64,000 nt of DNA, taken from Bacteroidetes bacterium 41-46. GTDB lineage: Bacteria > Bacteroidota > Bacteroidia > Bacteroidales > UBA932. Made by a program: the position numbers and the translations under genes. The stretch is taken from the NCBI GenBank assembly GCA_001897515.1, contig MKTA01000019.1:37726-101725 (forward strand), read 5' to 3'. The notes beneath the pieces are model-generated. The model was not told the origin of the DNA and did no database searches. It was given only the letters and a program-made list of their open reading frames with translations. This document shows, piece by piece, positions 35,640 through 46,226 of this stretch (its first letter is position 1; each line of letters starts with the position of its first letter).

Positions 35640-36950
35640 ATGAAAAAGGCATCCCGTAAAGGCAGCAGGCTAAGGCTCTTTATTTTTGCATCTGCTGCAG
35701 TAATTATCTTAACCGTATCACTTGGAATTAACAGCATCCGAAACTCCAAAGAAGAGATTGATGAGCCTCAGGAGCTATCTCTCAATTTACTCATAACCAA
35801 CGAGCTTAACGATCTGGAAGAGACTAGAAAACTAGACAGTCAGATAGAACGCTTTATGAGAGAGTGGCAGCTTAAAGGTGCCTCGCTTGCGGTGATGAAG
35901 GATGAGAAACTGATTTACTCAAAAGGGTATGGGTGGGCAGATGAGGAGATGGGAGTTAGAATGGAGCCGAGCCACATTCTAAGGATTGCATCCCTGTCAA
36001 AACTTATAACTGCTGCAGGGATCATGAAACTAGCTGAGGATTCTATCATTTCTCTTGACAGTAGAATATTTGGTAAAGGTGGCCTTCTACCATTCCCGGC
36101 AGACGAGGATATTTCAGACCCCAGGGTAAGAAGGATAACCATTGAACATCTGCTCAGGCACAGAGGAGGCTTTACTCTCAGAGCCGGCGACCCTATGTTC
36201 AGTACGAAGCTCATGTCTTCAAGATTAAAAATTGACAGCGTACCCTGTAATGACCAGATAATTGAGTATTGTGCCTCTCGCAGACTTGGATTTGACCCGG
36301 GAAACGGAACCCGATATTCAAATCTTGGATATGTTATATTATCAAGAGTTATTGAGGAGGTTACAGGAATGAGCTATGAAGATTACATAAAAAATGAGAT
36401 CCTTAAGCCGGCAGGTATTGTTGATATGCATATAGCAAACAACTATTATGAAGAGAGATATCCTAATGAAGTCAGATATTACGAACCATCTAACGAGCCA
36501 CTAGTTGAGTCTTATAATGGAAGCGGGCAAATGGCACAAAGGTGCTATGGCGGCAATAACATAAAGGCTTTGCAAGGCGCCGGAGCCTGGGTTGGCTCCC
36601 CATCTGAAATTCTGCTCTTTGTGGCTTCAATAGATGGAAAAAGTGGTGTCGCTGATATTCTTTCAAATGAGAGCATTAGAATCATGACCTCAAGCACCTC
36701 TCAAACTCTTCCTATAGGCTGGGCCAAAGCAACGTCATCGGGGGAATGGTCCAGAACCGGAACACTCTCCGGTTCTAGTGCACTTCTTAAGTATCAGAAA
36801 AACGGAATCTCCTGGATACTTGTAACCAATACAAGTTCATGGAAAGGGGCTACATTTCCCAGACAGATAGACAGACTCATAAAAAATGGTCTCAACAGAG
36901 TATCTGAGTGGCCAGAGAGAGATCTGTTTGAACTTAGAATTCTACAGTAA
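35640..36950 (+). CDS. Serine hydrolase, class C beta-lactamase/penicillin-binding-protein family
   Basis: 436 residues with an N-terminal basic segment and one membrane helix (RLRLFIFASAAVIILTVSLGI, about 11-31), so it is an anchored or secreted periplasmic enzyme. The catalytic SxxK is ASLSKLITAAG near residue 121, the YxN counterpart is RYSNLGYVILS near 223, and a third-motif candidate is SRTGTLSGSSA near 378. These are the AmpC/EstB/D-aminopeptidase fold motifs; the real substrate may be a peptidoglycan peptide, ester or D-peptide rather than a beta-lactam. It follows the MATE gene by 17 nt and its 3' end overlaps the convergent TonB receptor gene by 17 nt. Confidence 0.88.
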   Translation: MKKASRKGSRLRLFIFASAAVIILTVSLGINSIRNSKEEIDEPQELSLNLLITNELNDLEETRKLDSQIERFMREWQLKGASLAVMKDEKLIYSKGYGWADEEMGVRMEPSHILRIASLSKLITAAGIMKLAEDSIISLDSRIFGKGGLLPFPADEDISDPRVRRITIEHLLRHRGGFTLRAGDPMFSTKLMSSRLKIDSVPCNDQIIEYCASRRLGFDPGNGTRYSNLGYVILSRVIEEVTGMSYEDYIKNEILKPAGIVDMHIANNYYEERYPNEVRYYEPSNEPLVESYNGSGQMAQRCYGGNNIKALQGAGAWVGSPSEILLFVASIDGKSGVADILSNESIRIMTSSTSQTLPIGWAKATSSGEWSRTGTLSGSSALLKYQKNGISWILVTNTSSWKGATFPRQIDRLIKNGLNRVSEWPERDLFELRILQ

Positions 36951-39324
36951 TACCTATTGATGGAAGAATAGTACCTTCTGTAAGAGCAATTCTCTTCATC
37001 TCATACCTCTGCTCACCTCTTGGTGCATCAGGATTAACTATACGTCCTGTACTTACCAATACATCCCCTGTCTTATAGTCAAAATTGGTTACATTCTGGA
37101 CATCAAGATAAAGTTTAAGAGCAAACTTTTTGAAAAAGAACTCCTTGTCAACCCTAACATCCAACTGATTGAATATACCAAGATACTGAGAGTTATATAG
37201 TGAATAATCAGGATAGGCTCTCCCCGATGCATCCCACGCCACTACTAGTGAAGATTTATCTTCATCAAGAGGGGTGTATGGAGTACCTCCGGAATATCTG
37301 TATTTTACACCAACATAGAAGTCAAGAGGCAACTTGTAGCCGGCAGAGAGAGTCAATAGCCTTTTGTTATTCCATGTTCTTGCAATCCAGCTGTCATCCA
37401 CTCCTCTGTACTGACTTTTAAAGAGAGTAAGAGAGCCAAGAAGATTTAACCTGTCTGCCAAAAACCATCTGGCAGAGAACTCAACTCCATAAGATCTGCT
37501 CTTTAAGGTTGATGTTATCTCTTCGTTTCCGGAGACACCATAATTAACACCTTTTCCCTCAACAGGAATCTCATCCCTTACAGACCACATACCATTGAAA
37601 TTACTTCTGTAGAATAGCTCAGCTGCAAGCTGCACCCCATTACTGTTCCTGTAGTCTAGACCGGTAGTAATCTGATCAGATCCAATATACTTAAGGTCTT
37701 TGTTGACAAGCTCGCCCTGTGAATCTCTAAAACCTAATGCAGTAAATGGAGGAAGCTGATAGTACCTTCCTGCACCCGCATTAAGATAAAGGTCCGGGAA
37801 GATCTCGTATGACAACGAAAGTCTTGGGGAGAACTGTTTGAAAATATTTGCCATCTCATTTGAATATGAGTTCCCGTCAAATCTAACACCAAGATTTGCA
37901 GTAAATCTCCTATCAGGGGATGTATAGTTTGCATTAGCAAATGCGGAGTATTTAAGGAAACTTAAGTTGCTGTTGTAATCTATGGTTACAGGATTTTGCA
38001 GAAATATTTTCTGATATGTATTGTTTGAGTATAGCGGCACCTCTATTCCAACACCTGATATAACTCTGAAATCCCCAAACCTAACAAGATTCTCTGCTCT
38101 GAATTTAGTCTCCTGCTCAACAGATCTGTATTTCAAAGAGAGGTTATCCTCAGAGGATTCATCGTTATTTGCATATTTAGTATTTCTGTTATTAAGATAA
38201 CTCTGGCTGAGGAACAGGCTTAGATTATTAGCCCCGTAATAGTATCTGTAAACCAGACCTGTAGTAAACACTTCCTGTTGTATTACAGGAAGATATGCCA
38301 GTATATACTCATTTGACTCCTTCCCGCCGGTATCTTTATTGAGAGTCATATCATCAATTCCTCCCAATGCGAGGAATGTTAGTTCATGTTTATTATTAAA
38401 ACGTGTTTTAAGTTTAACCTGCATATCTGTGAATGTGGGAAGAAATGGCAGATTAATTGCTTTAAAAAGAAACTGAAGATATGATATCCTGGCCGAGACA
38501 AGATAATTTGTCCTCTTTGTCAAGTGACCATTTGAGCTAAAGCCCGCTTCTGAAGCACCTACAGTAAATTTGTAAGTATTGTTGAGCGGATCACCATCCT
38601 TTAGCTTAAAGTCCAGTACCGAGCTTATTGCCCCACCTCTTGCCACAGGAAAGGAGCCACCATAAAAATCAACTTCTCGGATGAACTCTGCGTCAATGAT
38701 ACCTACAGGCCCTCCCGAGGAGCCCTGTGTGCTGAAGTGATTGATTGAGGGAACCTCAATTCCGTCAAGAAAATATTTATTTTCTGCAGGTCCGCCCCCT
38801 CTGACAAGAATATCATTTCTAAATCCTCCTCCGGCAACATTCCCTACTCCCGGAAGAGAAGCTACGACCCTGGATATATCTCTGTTTGCTCCCGGGTTTC
38901 TTTCAATTTCCTGAATACCGATAGTCCTTTGAGAAAGAGGTGTCTCAGGTATTCTTCTAAATGGATTAGCCTTAGGCTTTACAGTAGCCGCAGCAAGCAA
39001 AACACTCTCCTCCTCAAGTTCAATATTTAGAAAAGACCCCTTTATAGAGAGCATCATCTCTTCTGTAATAAACTGATTGTATCCGAGCAAATCCACTCTC
39101 AGCCTGTATGCTCCCGGAGGCAAATTATCAATGGTAAACCTACCCAAAGAGTCTGTTATTGAGTATTTGCTACCCTGAAAAACAGAGACAGTTGCAAAAG
39201 AGACCGGCTCCCTTGTAAGCTTATCAATTACCACACCTCTTATTGAATAATCAAGAGCAAATATTTGGCTATATGATAACAGAGAAAATAAAACAGCTAA
39301 ATAAACAAGTCTTTTCATTTTCAT
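36934..39324 (-). CDS. TonB-dependent outer-membrane receptor with carboxypeptidase-like N-terminus
   Basis: About 796 residues from ATG 39324 (the track starts upstream at 39357, outside the signal peptide). The signal peptide MKMKRLVYLAVLFSLLSYSQIFA is followed by a CarboxypepD_reg domain (YSIRGVVIDKLTREPVSFAT), a plug domain (about 120-230, ISRVVASLPGVGNVAGGGFRNDILVRGGG) and a beta-barrel ending in a terminal aromatic residue (GITVEF), as outer-membrane proteins do. No SusD partner and no STN domain are present, so it is not a SusC-type polysaccharide importer regulated by the sigma pair. Substrate unknown; it could import a siderophore, vitamin or peptide. Confidence 0.9.
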   Translation of the reverse strand: MKMKRLVYLAVLFSLLSYSQIFALDYSIRGVVIDKLTREPVSFATVSVFQGSKYSITDSLGRFTIDNLPPGAYRLRVDLLGYNQFITEEMMLSIKGSFLNIELEEESVLLAAATVKPKANPFRRIPETPLSQRTIGIQEIERNPGANRDISRVVASLPGVGNVAGGGFRNDILVRGGGPAENKYFLDGIEVPSINHFSTQGSSGGPVGIIDAEFIREVDFYGGSFPVARGGAISSVLDFKLKDGDPLNNTYKFTVGASEAGFSSNGHLTKRTNYLVSARISYLQFLFKAINLPFLPTFTDMQVKLKTRFNNKHELTFLALGGIDDMTLNKDTGGKESNEYILAYLPVIQQEVFTTGLVYRYYYGANNLSLFLSQSYLNNRNTKYANNDESSEDNLSLKYRSVEQETKFRAENLVRFGDFRVISGVGIEVPLYSNNTYQKIFLQNPVTIDYNSNLSFLKYSAFANANYTSPDRRFTANLGVRFDGNSYSNEMANIFKQFSPRLSLSYEIFPDLYLNAGAGRYYQLPPFTALGFRDSQGELVNKDLKYIGSDQITTGLDYRNSNGVQLAAELFYRSNFNGMWSVRDEIPVEGKGVNYGVSGNEEITSTLKSRSYGVEFSARWFLADRLNLLGSLTLFKSQYRGVDDSWIARTWNNKRLLTLSAGYKLPLDFYVGVKYRYSGGTPYTPLDEDKSSLVVAWDASGRAYPDYSLYNSQYLGIFNQLDVRVDKEFFFKKFALKLYLDVQNVTNFDYKTGDVLVSTGRIVNPDAPRGEQRYEMKRIALTEGTILPSIGITVEF

Positions 39325-39440
39325 TATTTTATCTAAATAAATTTTACAGAGAAACAATTGCCAGTCAAAAATGTTTACTCTTTCATCTCACATATAAACC
39401 CTTTCAACCATATTTTTACGCCTTTAATTACATTTGAATA

Positions 39441-39448
39441 TATTTTTG
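39441..39448 (+). promoter_or_regulatory. Possible -7 box for the secreted peptidase gene
   Basis: TATTTTTG fits TAnnTTTG and lies 28 bases before the ATG in the divergent 152-base gap. There is no clean -33 element. Confidence 0.3.
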
Positions 39449-39476
39449 CAAATTCATAATTTTAAATTAAAACATA

Positions 39477-40778
39477 ATGAACTGTAAATATTTGGTATTA
39501 TTAAGCGCAACTCTCCTTTTGTATAGCATTGGCAGGGCACAGGGACCTGAATTAGATTTTTTTTATAGTAGCAGTACAGAGATCCCATGGTCTGACTCAT
39601 ATATCAAATTTAAAAGTGGCAGCAAGATGAGATTTGGATTTTTCCCGCTAGCTTCTGCTAAAAGCGCACCTTTTGGGACAGATGGTTACAATAAAGACGT
39701 CAACATAGATAAGGCCCTTATCTTTCTTCCCTCAGTTAATCACAGAGAGGGTTTCTATGGAGAAGACCTGGAGATAAAGGACCGTTTTATATTATATTGT
39801 CCGGATTTTGAAAAAATAGCAGGCAACAATTCGAATTTAAACGATAATATTAATACTTTAATAGCTGAAGGGGTTGCCGGGATTGCTCTCTTTTCAGATG
39901 AAGAGGAGAGTCCGATAATAGATCTTGAGGGAATAAAGTTCCATAACAGTGAGATTCCTATTATTGCAATTAGCAGATCAACAGCCCACAAGCTACTTAA
40001 TGCTGGAGGATATTATCTTGAATCTGTTTACAACAATTTAAAATTGGGAAAACTACCAACATTGAAAGATCCTATCTATAATATTTCAATTTCATTTACA
40101 GGAAAATTCTGTGATCTTCAGACTGAACACTGCACAATCAGATTTAACAAAGAGAGACTTGACAGTTTATCAGTTATAGCAATTTCAAATAATAATGAGC
40201 GAGCCTTAAGTTTTCTCTATAACCTTTTTTCAGAATTAAATCCATTAAAGGAGAGGCAGCTAATAACCTATTTCTCTGACTATGATGAAAAATTGTTCTA
40301 CACAAATCACTGGGGTAAAGGTTTAGCAGCAGGAAAGGCCGGCATTTTTTCAATATATGATAATACATCAGATGACTATGCATTGGCCGTACACGAGCTT
40401 ACTCATATTATGTTTAACACAAACTGGGGAAGACAAACCTCTTTTCTAAATGAAGGAATTGCAATGTATGCTGAGTCTGTTTCAGTTAATTCAAGTGAGA
40501 GTAACAGAATAACCAGGAATTTTTTAGAAAGAGGATTACTGCTGCCTCTTGAAAAGCTAACAAAACTCCAGATAGGTGCTGACAAAGATTTTACACAAAT
40601 GGGATATGCAGCATCTGGTTCCTTTGTTGATTTTTTAATAAATCGCTATGGACTTAAAAACTTCCATAAACTATGGATGTCCGGAGAGCAATGGAAAACA
40701 ATATATGGCAAAGAGTTAGCCACCCTTGAAAAAGAGTGGCACAATTTTATTTTTGAAAAAACTGATTTACTGAAATAA
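39477..40778 (+). CDS. Secreted gluzincin-like zinc metallopeptidase with PA-like domain
   Basis: 433 residues with signal peptide MNCKYLVLLSATLLLYSIGRAQ. Residues about 75-200 resemble a protease-associated (PA) insert (TLIAEGVAGIALFSDEEES, IPIIAISRSTAHKLLNAGGYY). The catalytic part has HELTH near residue 305 followed by NEGIAMYAES about 20 residues later, the HExxH...E arrangement of gluzincins (peptidase MA clan). The C-terminal helices (MGYAASGSFVDFLINRYG) match the region after the active site in M1-like enzymes. It is more AT-rich by eye than its neighbours. It is divergent from the TonB receptor and its end overlaps the TolC gene by 12 nt. Substrate unknown. Confidence 0.8.
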   Translation: MNCKYLVLLSATLLLYSIGRAQGPELDFFYSSSTEIPWSDSYIKFKSGSKMRFGFFPLASAKSAPFGTDGYNKDVNIDKALIFLPSVNHREGFYGEDLEIKDRFILYCPDFEKIAGNNSNLNDNINTLIAEGVAGIALFSDEEESPIIDLEGIKFHNSEIPIIAISRSTAHKLLNAGGYYLESVYNNLKLGKLPTLKDPIYNISISFTGKFCDLQTEHCTIRFNKERLDSLSVIAISNNNERALSFLYNLFSELNPLKERQLITYFSDYDEKLFYTNHWGKGLAAGKAGIFSIYDNTSDDYALAVHELTHIMFNTNWGRQTSFLNEGIAMYAESVSVNSSESNRITRNFLERGLLLPLEKLTKLQIGADKDFTQMGYAASGSFVDFLINRYGLKNFHKLWMSGEQWKTIYGKELATLEKEWHNFIFEKTDLLK

Positions 40779-42086
40779 CTCGCCAGCCATCAGGTGAAGA
40801 GTAATTTCAGAAATTTTTGCCTGATAAATAGCGTTCAGTCTTCTGTCTGAAGTATTGAGATATGATAACTGAATATCCCTGAACTCAATTCCTGACAAAG
40901 AGCCAAGTCTGTATCTCTCTCTGGCAGCCTCCAGATTAAGGAGTGCCGCCGCTTTGCTCTCCTCTTCAAACTCAATCATCCTTAAGTGGTTCTGATAAAT
41001 ATTATACAATTGCTGTATTTCGCTCAGCAACTCCTGCCTTGCACTCTCAAAAGATAATCTTGCATTCTCCTGTAGAATTTTGGCGTTCTTAACTCTTCTG
41101 TTTATCTCATTTCCCGAGAAAACAGGAACAGATAAGGAAAAACCCCAGTTTAATCCGTTAGACTCGTTATACCTTGACGGATAGTATCCGTTTTGATTTA
41201 AATTGTAGTTGTAGCCGGCAGAAAAATCTAAGCTTGGGTATCTTGAGGCTTGAGCAATTTTTGTATCTAGCCTGGCAACCTCCTCCCCAGCCTGAAGAGC
41301 CAGAAGGGATGTATTGAACTCCTCTGCATTATTAATAAGGTGTTTAACATCAAGCTGAGGTTCCGGAATAATTGTATCTTTTATTGAATACTTTGAGTCT
41401 AGTGGAATATTCATAAGCCTGAACAGCTCAATGTATGCATTTTTCAGATTCTCTGTTGCAAGTAACAATGATGAAGAGTCACTGTTAAGATAAATTTTAG
41501 CCTGCATCTGTTCAAGACCGGATCCACTGCCGATATTGTACTTTACCAGTGCCTGCTCATACCTCTCTCTGGAGATTGAAACAACTTCATTGAGAAGATT
41601 GAGCCTGTTCTGCATGCTGATAATGTTATAGTACTGTGCAGAGATCCTCATCACAAGGTTCTCAGCAACTGATTTAAAGTTGTACTCCCCCTGCCTGAGT
41701 AACTCCTGTTGCTTCTCTCTTGTTGCAAACATAGAAAAACCATCGAATAGCCGCCAGTTAAGATTTGCTCCGTTTATAACAGAGTTTCCAGATGAAGTAC
41801 TTCTGACTCTCTCTCCGGTTTCATCTATATTTCTCTGAACACTATTGTTTGAAGATTGTCTGGAGCTTACGGAAAATGTCGGCAGAAAGGGGGCCAGAGT
41901 AACATTATTTCTTGTTATTTCAAGATTATTCCCGGAAATAATAATTGAATAGTTTGACTCCAGAGCCCGAGCAATACACCCCTCAAGTGTTAGCGATTCC
42001 GTAATATTGCTGCTTTGTGCCTGAAGAGTATTTACGGTACAAAAAAGCGTAACTGACAGTATGTATGTTTTAAGTTTAATTCTCAT
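40767..42086 (-). CDS. TolC-family outer-membrane efflux protein
   Basis: 439 residues with signal peptide MRIKLKTYILSVTLFCTVNTLQAQ. The mature protein shows two outer-membrane-efflux repeats with long helices (LLNEVVSISRERYEQALVKYNIGSGSG; LNLEAARERYRLGSLSGIEFRDIQLSYLN). It forms the trimeric outer-membrane channel for the RND pump encoded just upstream, whose stop overlaps its start by 11 nt. It is the last gene of the adaptor, pump, channel operon. Confidence 0.92.
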   Translation of the reverse strand: MRIKLKTYILSVTLFCTVNTLQAQSSNITESLTLEGCIARALESNYSIIISGNNLEITRNNVTLAPFLPTFSVSSRQSSNNSVQRNIDETGERVRSTSSGNSVINGANLNWRLFDGFSMFATREKQQELLRQGEYNFKSVAENLVMRISAQYYNIISMQNRLNLLNEVVSISRERYEQALVKYNIGSGSGLEQMQAKIYLNSDSSSLLLATENLKNAYIELFRLMNIPLDSKYSIKDTIIPEPQLDVKHLINNAEEFNTSLLALQAGEEVARLDTKIAQASRYPSLDFSAGYNYNLNQNGYYPSRYNESNGLNWGFSLSVPVFSGNEINRRVKNAKILQENARLSFESARQELLSEIQQLYNIYQNHLRMIEFEEESKAAALLNLEAARERYRLGSLSGIEFRDIQLSYLNTSDRRLNAIYQAKISEITLHLMAGELFQ

Positions 42087-45000
42087 TGCTCTTAATATTT
42101 GTTGATGAAGAGATATATGAATACATGGCCGGGATGATATAGAGGGTAAACAGAGTTGAAAATATCAAACCTCCGGCAACTGCAACACCCATAGATATTC
42201 GGCTCTCTGCTCCAGCTCCGGTGGCAAATACCATTGGAAGGATACCCAGTATGGTAGAGAGACTTGTCATAAGAATAGGTCTGAACCTTGATGCTGCCGA
42301 ATCTTTTATGGCAGCAAATTTATCAAGTCCTGCCAGTTTTCTCTGATTTGCAAACTCTACCATTAGTATTCCGTTCTTAGAAACAAGACCTATCAGCATT
42401 ATTAATCCTATCTGACTGAAGATATTCATTGTTTGCCCGTATAGTTTCAAAGAGAGCAGGGCACCAAAGAGGGCTAAAGGTACAGTGAACATAATTATCA
42501 GAGGGTCTCTGAAGCTCTCAAACTGAGCTGACAGTACAAGATAGATCAACACAAGAGCCAGAAGAAAAGCAAACAGAAGACTTGATGTACTCTCCACAAA
42601 ATCCTTGGACTGACCGGAGAGTGTTGTTGTAAAGTTATCCGGGTTAAGAACCCTTTCCGCAATTATATCCATCTCTTCAATTCCCTGTCCCAGAGTGTAT
42701 CCCTTTGCCAGAGCTGCAGAAACTGTAGCGGAGACAAATCTGTTGTAGCGATACAACTGAGGAGGCATACTACTCTCCTCCATAGTTATAAGATTGTCCA
42801 GCTGAATTAGCTCTCCGGCATCGTTTCTGACATATATATTGGCAAGATCCACCGGCTTGTTCCTCATACTTTGGTCTATCTGGCTCATTATCTGATACTG
42901 CTTTCCATTCCTTATAAAGTAACCAATCCTCTGTTCGCTCATTGAGAGCTGAAGTGTCTGGGCTATATTCTGAATGGAGACCCCCATCAATGATGCCTTG
43001 TCTCTGTCAATATTGATACTTAGCTCTGGTTTGGTAAATTTCAGGTTAATATCAGAATTTGAGAAAACTTCGCTTTGGGCAACCTCTGACATAAAAAGCG
43101 GAATAATGTTTTTCAGTGAATCCAGATTCTTAGCCTGAATCACATACTGTACAGGCATACCTCCTCTTCTTCCACCAAAAGTCTGCTGTTGATTTACAAA
43201 GCTTCTTGCTCCGGTTAGTCTTGCCACCTTTGGCGAGAGCTCATCTGCAATCTCCTGCTGACTTCTCTCTCTTGACAGTGGATCCACCAGTGAAATAGAG
43301 AAGTTTGAGCGGTTTCTTCCCCCCATACCCACCATCTGTAGTATATTTTCAGCCTCAGGGACTTCGTTTCTTACAACATTATAAAGTTCGTCTGTGTAGT
43401 TGAGCATATAATCAAATGTAGCACCCTCCTGGGCTGTGCTTGAAACATTTATCATAGAACGATCCTCAAGGGGAGCCATTTCAGAAGGTATGGTTGACCA
43501 GAAATATCCGATAACTCCGAATGCAGCTACCAAAAACAGGATTGCCATCCACCTTCTTCTCATAAATTTTTCCAGTGATGATGTATATATGGAGTTAAGG
43601 CGTACAAAAAATGGCTCACTCCATCTGTAGAACCTGTTCTCCTTAGAATCCATTTTAAGTAGCTTACTGGATATCATAGGAGTAAATGTCAATGCCACAA
43701 AACTAGAGATCATAACTGCGCCGGCAATTACAATTGAGAACTCCCTGAAGAGTCTGCCTGTTACCCCTTGCAAAAAGACAATGGGAAAGAATACCGCAAC
43801 CAGTGTAACTGTAGTGGCAATAACGGCAAAAAATATCTCTTTGGAACCCTGGATTGCTGCCTCTTTAGGAGGAACACCCCTCTCAATCTTGGTATAAATG
43901 TTCTCCATCACCACGATTGCATCATCCACAACAAGTCCTATTGAGAGAACAATAGCGAGAAGTGTCAGTATATTTATTGAGAATCCGGCAATATACATTA
44001 TGAAAAAAGCACCAATAACCGATATTGGAATTGCGATTATTGGAATAAGCGTCGTTCTCCAGTTCCTTAAAAAGAGGAAAATAATAAGGATTACAAGGAG
44101 AAAGGCCTGAAGAATCGTTAACTGTACCTCGCTGATTGAGTCACGAATAAAGATAGTGTTATCAAATCCTACACCCACCTCAATATCATCCGGTATCGTC
44201 CTCTTCAACTCCTCAACAACTCTTTTGGCCTCGTCAACTATGTTTATATAGTTTGCACCCGGCTGCGGAACAAGAACACATGAGACCATTGGGACTCCAT
44301 TTCTCTTTAGAATTGATCTTGTATTTTCAGCATCCACCTCAGCTGAGCCGATATCAGAGAAACGAACAATTCTCTCACCGCTTCTGGCTATAATCAGGTT
44401 GTTAAAATCCTCAATTGTTCTTAGTCTGCCGAGAGTTCTTACAGTAAGCTCCATTGTTGAGCCCTCAACCATTCCGGATGGAAGCTCAACATTCTCTCTG
44501 GAAACAGCCTGTCTCACATCCAGAGGGGTTATTTTATATGCTGCCAGAAGTATAGGGTCCATCCTCATCCTCACTGAATACCTCTTTGATCCCCAAACGC
44601 CAACTGAGCTCACTCCGCTTATAGTCTGGAGTCTCTCCTTAAAGTTAACCTCGGCATACTCACTAAGGTCAATGATATCCCTTGACTCACTCTGAAGTGT
44701 AATCGTAAATATTGGCTGAGCATCTGCATCTGATTTCTCAACCACAGGTGGGTCAACATCCTGAGGAAGCCTCCTCATCGCTCCTGAAACTTTGTCTCTC
44801 ACGTCATTAGCAGCGGTCTCAAGATCCACCTCCAAATTAAACTCTATGTTAATTGAGCTTGAACCATCTCTGCTGGTGCTTGAGATTGCCCTGATTCCCG
44901 GAATACCGTTAACAGCAGCCTCAAGAGGTTCAGTAATCTGAGTCTCTATCACATCTGCGTTTGCACCCGGAAAGGAGCACCTGACAGAGATTACAGGATT

Positions 45001-45123
45001 ATCAACACTTGGATAATCTCTGACACCAAGCGAAGTATATCCTATCACCCCAAAAATAACTATCAGGAGGCTCATTACGGTGGCAAGCACCGGTCTCTTT
45101 ATTGTAGTAGTACTTATACTCAT
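42076..45123 (-). CDS. RND efflux pump, hydrophobe/amphiphile (AcrB-like) family
   Basis: A 1015-residue inner-membrane proton-driven pump, normal length. The N-terminus TTIKRPVLATVMSLLIVIFGVIGY is the first helix; the proton-relay Asp pair is in TM4 (LSIGLVVDDAIVVMENIYTKI), and the family block RGVPPKEAAIQGSKEI follows. Large periplasmic loops and the second half (LIGLVSKNGILMVEFANQRKL, ILPMVFATGAGAESRISMG) are intact. It probably exports drugs, bile salts or other amphiphiles. It starts 2 nt after the adaptor gene and overlaps the TolC gene by 11 nt. Confidence 0.95.
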   Translation of the reverse strand: MSISTTTIKRPVLATVMSLLIVIFGVIGYTSLGVRDYPSVDNPVISVRCSFPGANADVIETQITEPLEAAVNGIPGIRAISSTSRDGSSSINIEFNLEVDLETAANDVRDKVSGAMRRLPQDVDPPVVEKSDADAQPIFTITLQSESRDIIDLSEYAEVNFKERLQTISGVSSVGVWGSKRYSVRMRMDPILLAAYKITPLDVRQAVSRENVELPSGMVEGSTMELTVRTLGRLRTIEDFNNLIIARSGERIVRFSDIGSAEVDAENTRSILKRNGVPMVSCVLVPQPGANYINIVDEAKRVVEELKRTIPDDIEVGVGFDNTIFIRDSISEVQLTILQAFLLVILIIFLFLRNWRTTLIPIIAIPISVIGAFFIMYIAGFSINILTLLAIVLSIGLVVDDAIVVMENIYTKIERGVPPKEAAIQGSKEIFFAVIATTVTLVAVFFPIVFLQGVTGRLFREFSIVIAGAVMISSFVALTFTPMISSKLLKMDSKENRFYRWSEPFFVRLNSIYTSSLEKFMRRRWMAILFLVAAFGVIGYFWSTIPSEMAPLEDRSMINVSSTAQEGATFDYMLNYTDELYNVVRNEVPEAENILQMVGMGGRNRSNFSISLVDPLSRERSQQEIADELSPKVARLTGARSFVNQQQTFGGRRGGMPVQYVIQAKNLDSLKNIIPLFMSEVAQSEVFSNSDINLKFTKPELSINIDRDKASLMGVSIQNIAQTLQLSMSEQRIGYFIRNGKQYQIMSQIDQSMRNKPVDLANIYVRNDAGELIQLDNLITMEESSMPPQLYRYNRFVSATVSAALAKGYTLGQGIEEMDIIAERVLNPDNFTTTLSGQSKDFVESTSSLLFAFLLALVLIYLVLSAQFESFRDPLIIMFTVPLALFGALLSLKLYGQTMNIFSQIGLIMLIGLVSKNGILMVEFANQRKLAGLDKFAAIKDSAASRFRPILMTSLSTILGILPMVFATGAGAESRISMGVAVAGGLIFSTLFTLYIIPAMYSYISSSTNIKSNEN

Positions 45124-45125
45124 CT

Positions 45126-46226
45126 TCAGTTCATTATTGATTGAGGTGAAACCTGAATTCCCGGGCGAAGCTGCATCAGACCCGTAGTAATAACCGTATC
45201 GCCCCTTTGCAGACCGCCTAATATTTCAAGCATGTCCGCAGTCCTTGTTCCCGACTGAACCTGAACAAGCTCGGCCTTGCCCCCTCTGAGCACCCATACT
45301 GAGCGCCCCTTTACATCGGGCACAACCGCCTGATTTGGAACATATATATTATTTGCCCCTTCTGATGTTGAGAAAGAGACCTTTGCAGACATCCCAGGCT
45401 TGAGCCTCATCCCGCTGTTTATATATCTGGCTCTTAGCATAAGAGTTCTAGTTTTTATATCAACCTGTGGATCTATAGCATATACACTAGCTCTGAAAAC
45501 ACTGCTTGTCCCCTCAACGGTGAAGGTAACCGATGATCCGCTCTTAATGTCATTAATATACTTCTCAGGTATTGCAAACTCAAGCTTGAGATTCGCAACA
45601 TCTACAAGAGTTGAGATTTTTGTATTTGGCTGAAGAAACGCACCAAGGCTTACATCACGAAAACCTACCACTCCGTCAAAAGGGGCTCTGACCTTCATCT
45701 TCTCGATCCTGATTTTTAGCTGCTCAATATCCTGTTTAAGCACATTGAACTCTGTAAGAACCTTGTCGTAATCTTCCCGGCTTACAGCATCCCTCTCAAG
45801 CAATATCTTCTGACGCTCCAGTCTCTGCTCTATCAGCTTATACTGATACTCAGCCCTCACAAGCTGAGCTACAAGTTCGTCGTCATTCAGTCTGACCAAA
45901 ATATCACCCCTCTTCACCAACTCCCCCTCTCTGAAATTTATCTCAGTAACCCTTCCCGAAAGTTCGCTTACAACATCAACCCTCTCATTAGGAGTAAGTG
46001 TGCCTATAGCCAATCTACCCTCATCCGCAGTCATATACTCCGCTATAAAGACCGATACAGGCAGAACCCTTCCGGATCCCCCGCCTCTGTTGCCCTGTGG
46101 AGTCTGTGTGGAAGCTCCACCCTCGTTGATTACAGGTTTGTTGAAAATCTTGTTGTAGCCTATCAGAGATAGGGCAAGAACTGCCGGAATGGCTGCGTAA
46201 AGAGTGTACTTCTGTCTCTGTTTCAT
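45126..46226 (-). CDS. RND efflux periplasmic adaptor (membrane fusion protein)
   Basis: 366 residues from ATG 46226 (the track uses TTG 46229). An N-terminal anchor helix (YTLYAAIPAVLALSLIGYN) precedes lipoyl-like halves (VVSELSGRVTEINFREGELVKRGDILVRLND and MKVRAPFDGVVGFRDVSLGAFL), an alpha-hairpin between them (about 115-170), a beta-barrel domain and a membrane-proximal domain (LGGLQRGDTVITTGLMQLRPG). It links the RND pump to the TolC channel in the periplasm. It is the first gene of the operon, and a perfect palindrome abuts its start codon, suggesting repressor control. No regulator gene is adjacent. Confidence 0.93.
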   Translation of the reverse strand: MKQRQKYTLYAAIPAVLALSLIGYNKIFNKPVINEGGASTQTPQGNRGGGSGRVLPVSVFIAEYMTADEGRLAIGTLTPNERVDVVSELSGRVTEINFREGELVKRGDILVRLNDDELVAQLVRAEYQYKLIEQRLERQKILLERDAVSREDYDKVLTEFNVLKQDIEQLKIRIEKMKVRAPFDGVVGFRDVSLGAFLQPNTKISTLVDVANLKLEFAIPEKYINDIKSGSSVTFTVEGTSSVFRASVYAIDPQVDIKTRTLMLRARYINSGMRLKPGMSAKVSFSTSEGANNIYVPNQAVVPDVKGRSVWVLRGGKAELVQVQSGTRTADMLEILGGLQRGDTVITTGLMQLRPGIQVSPQSIMN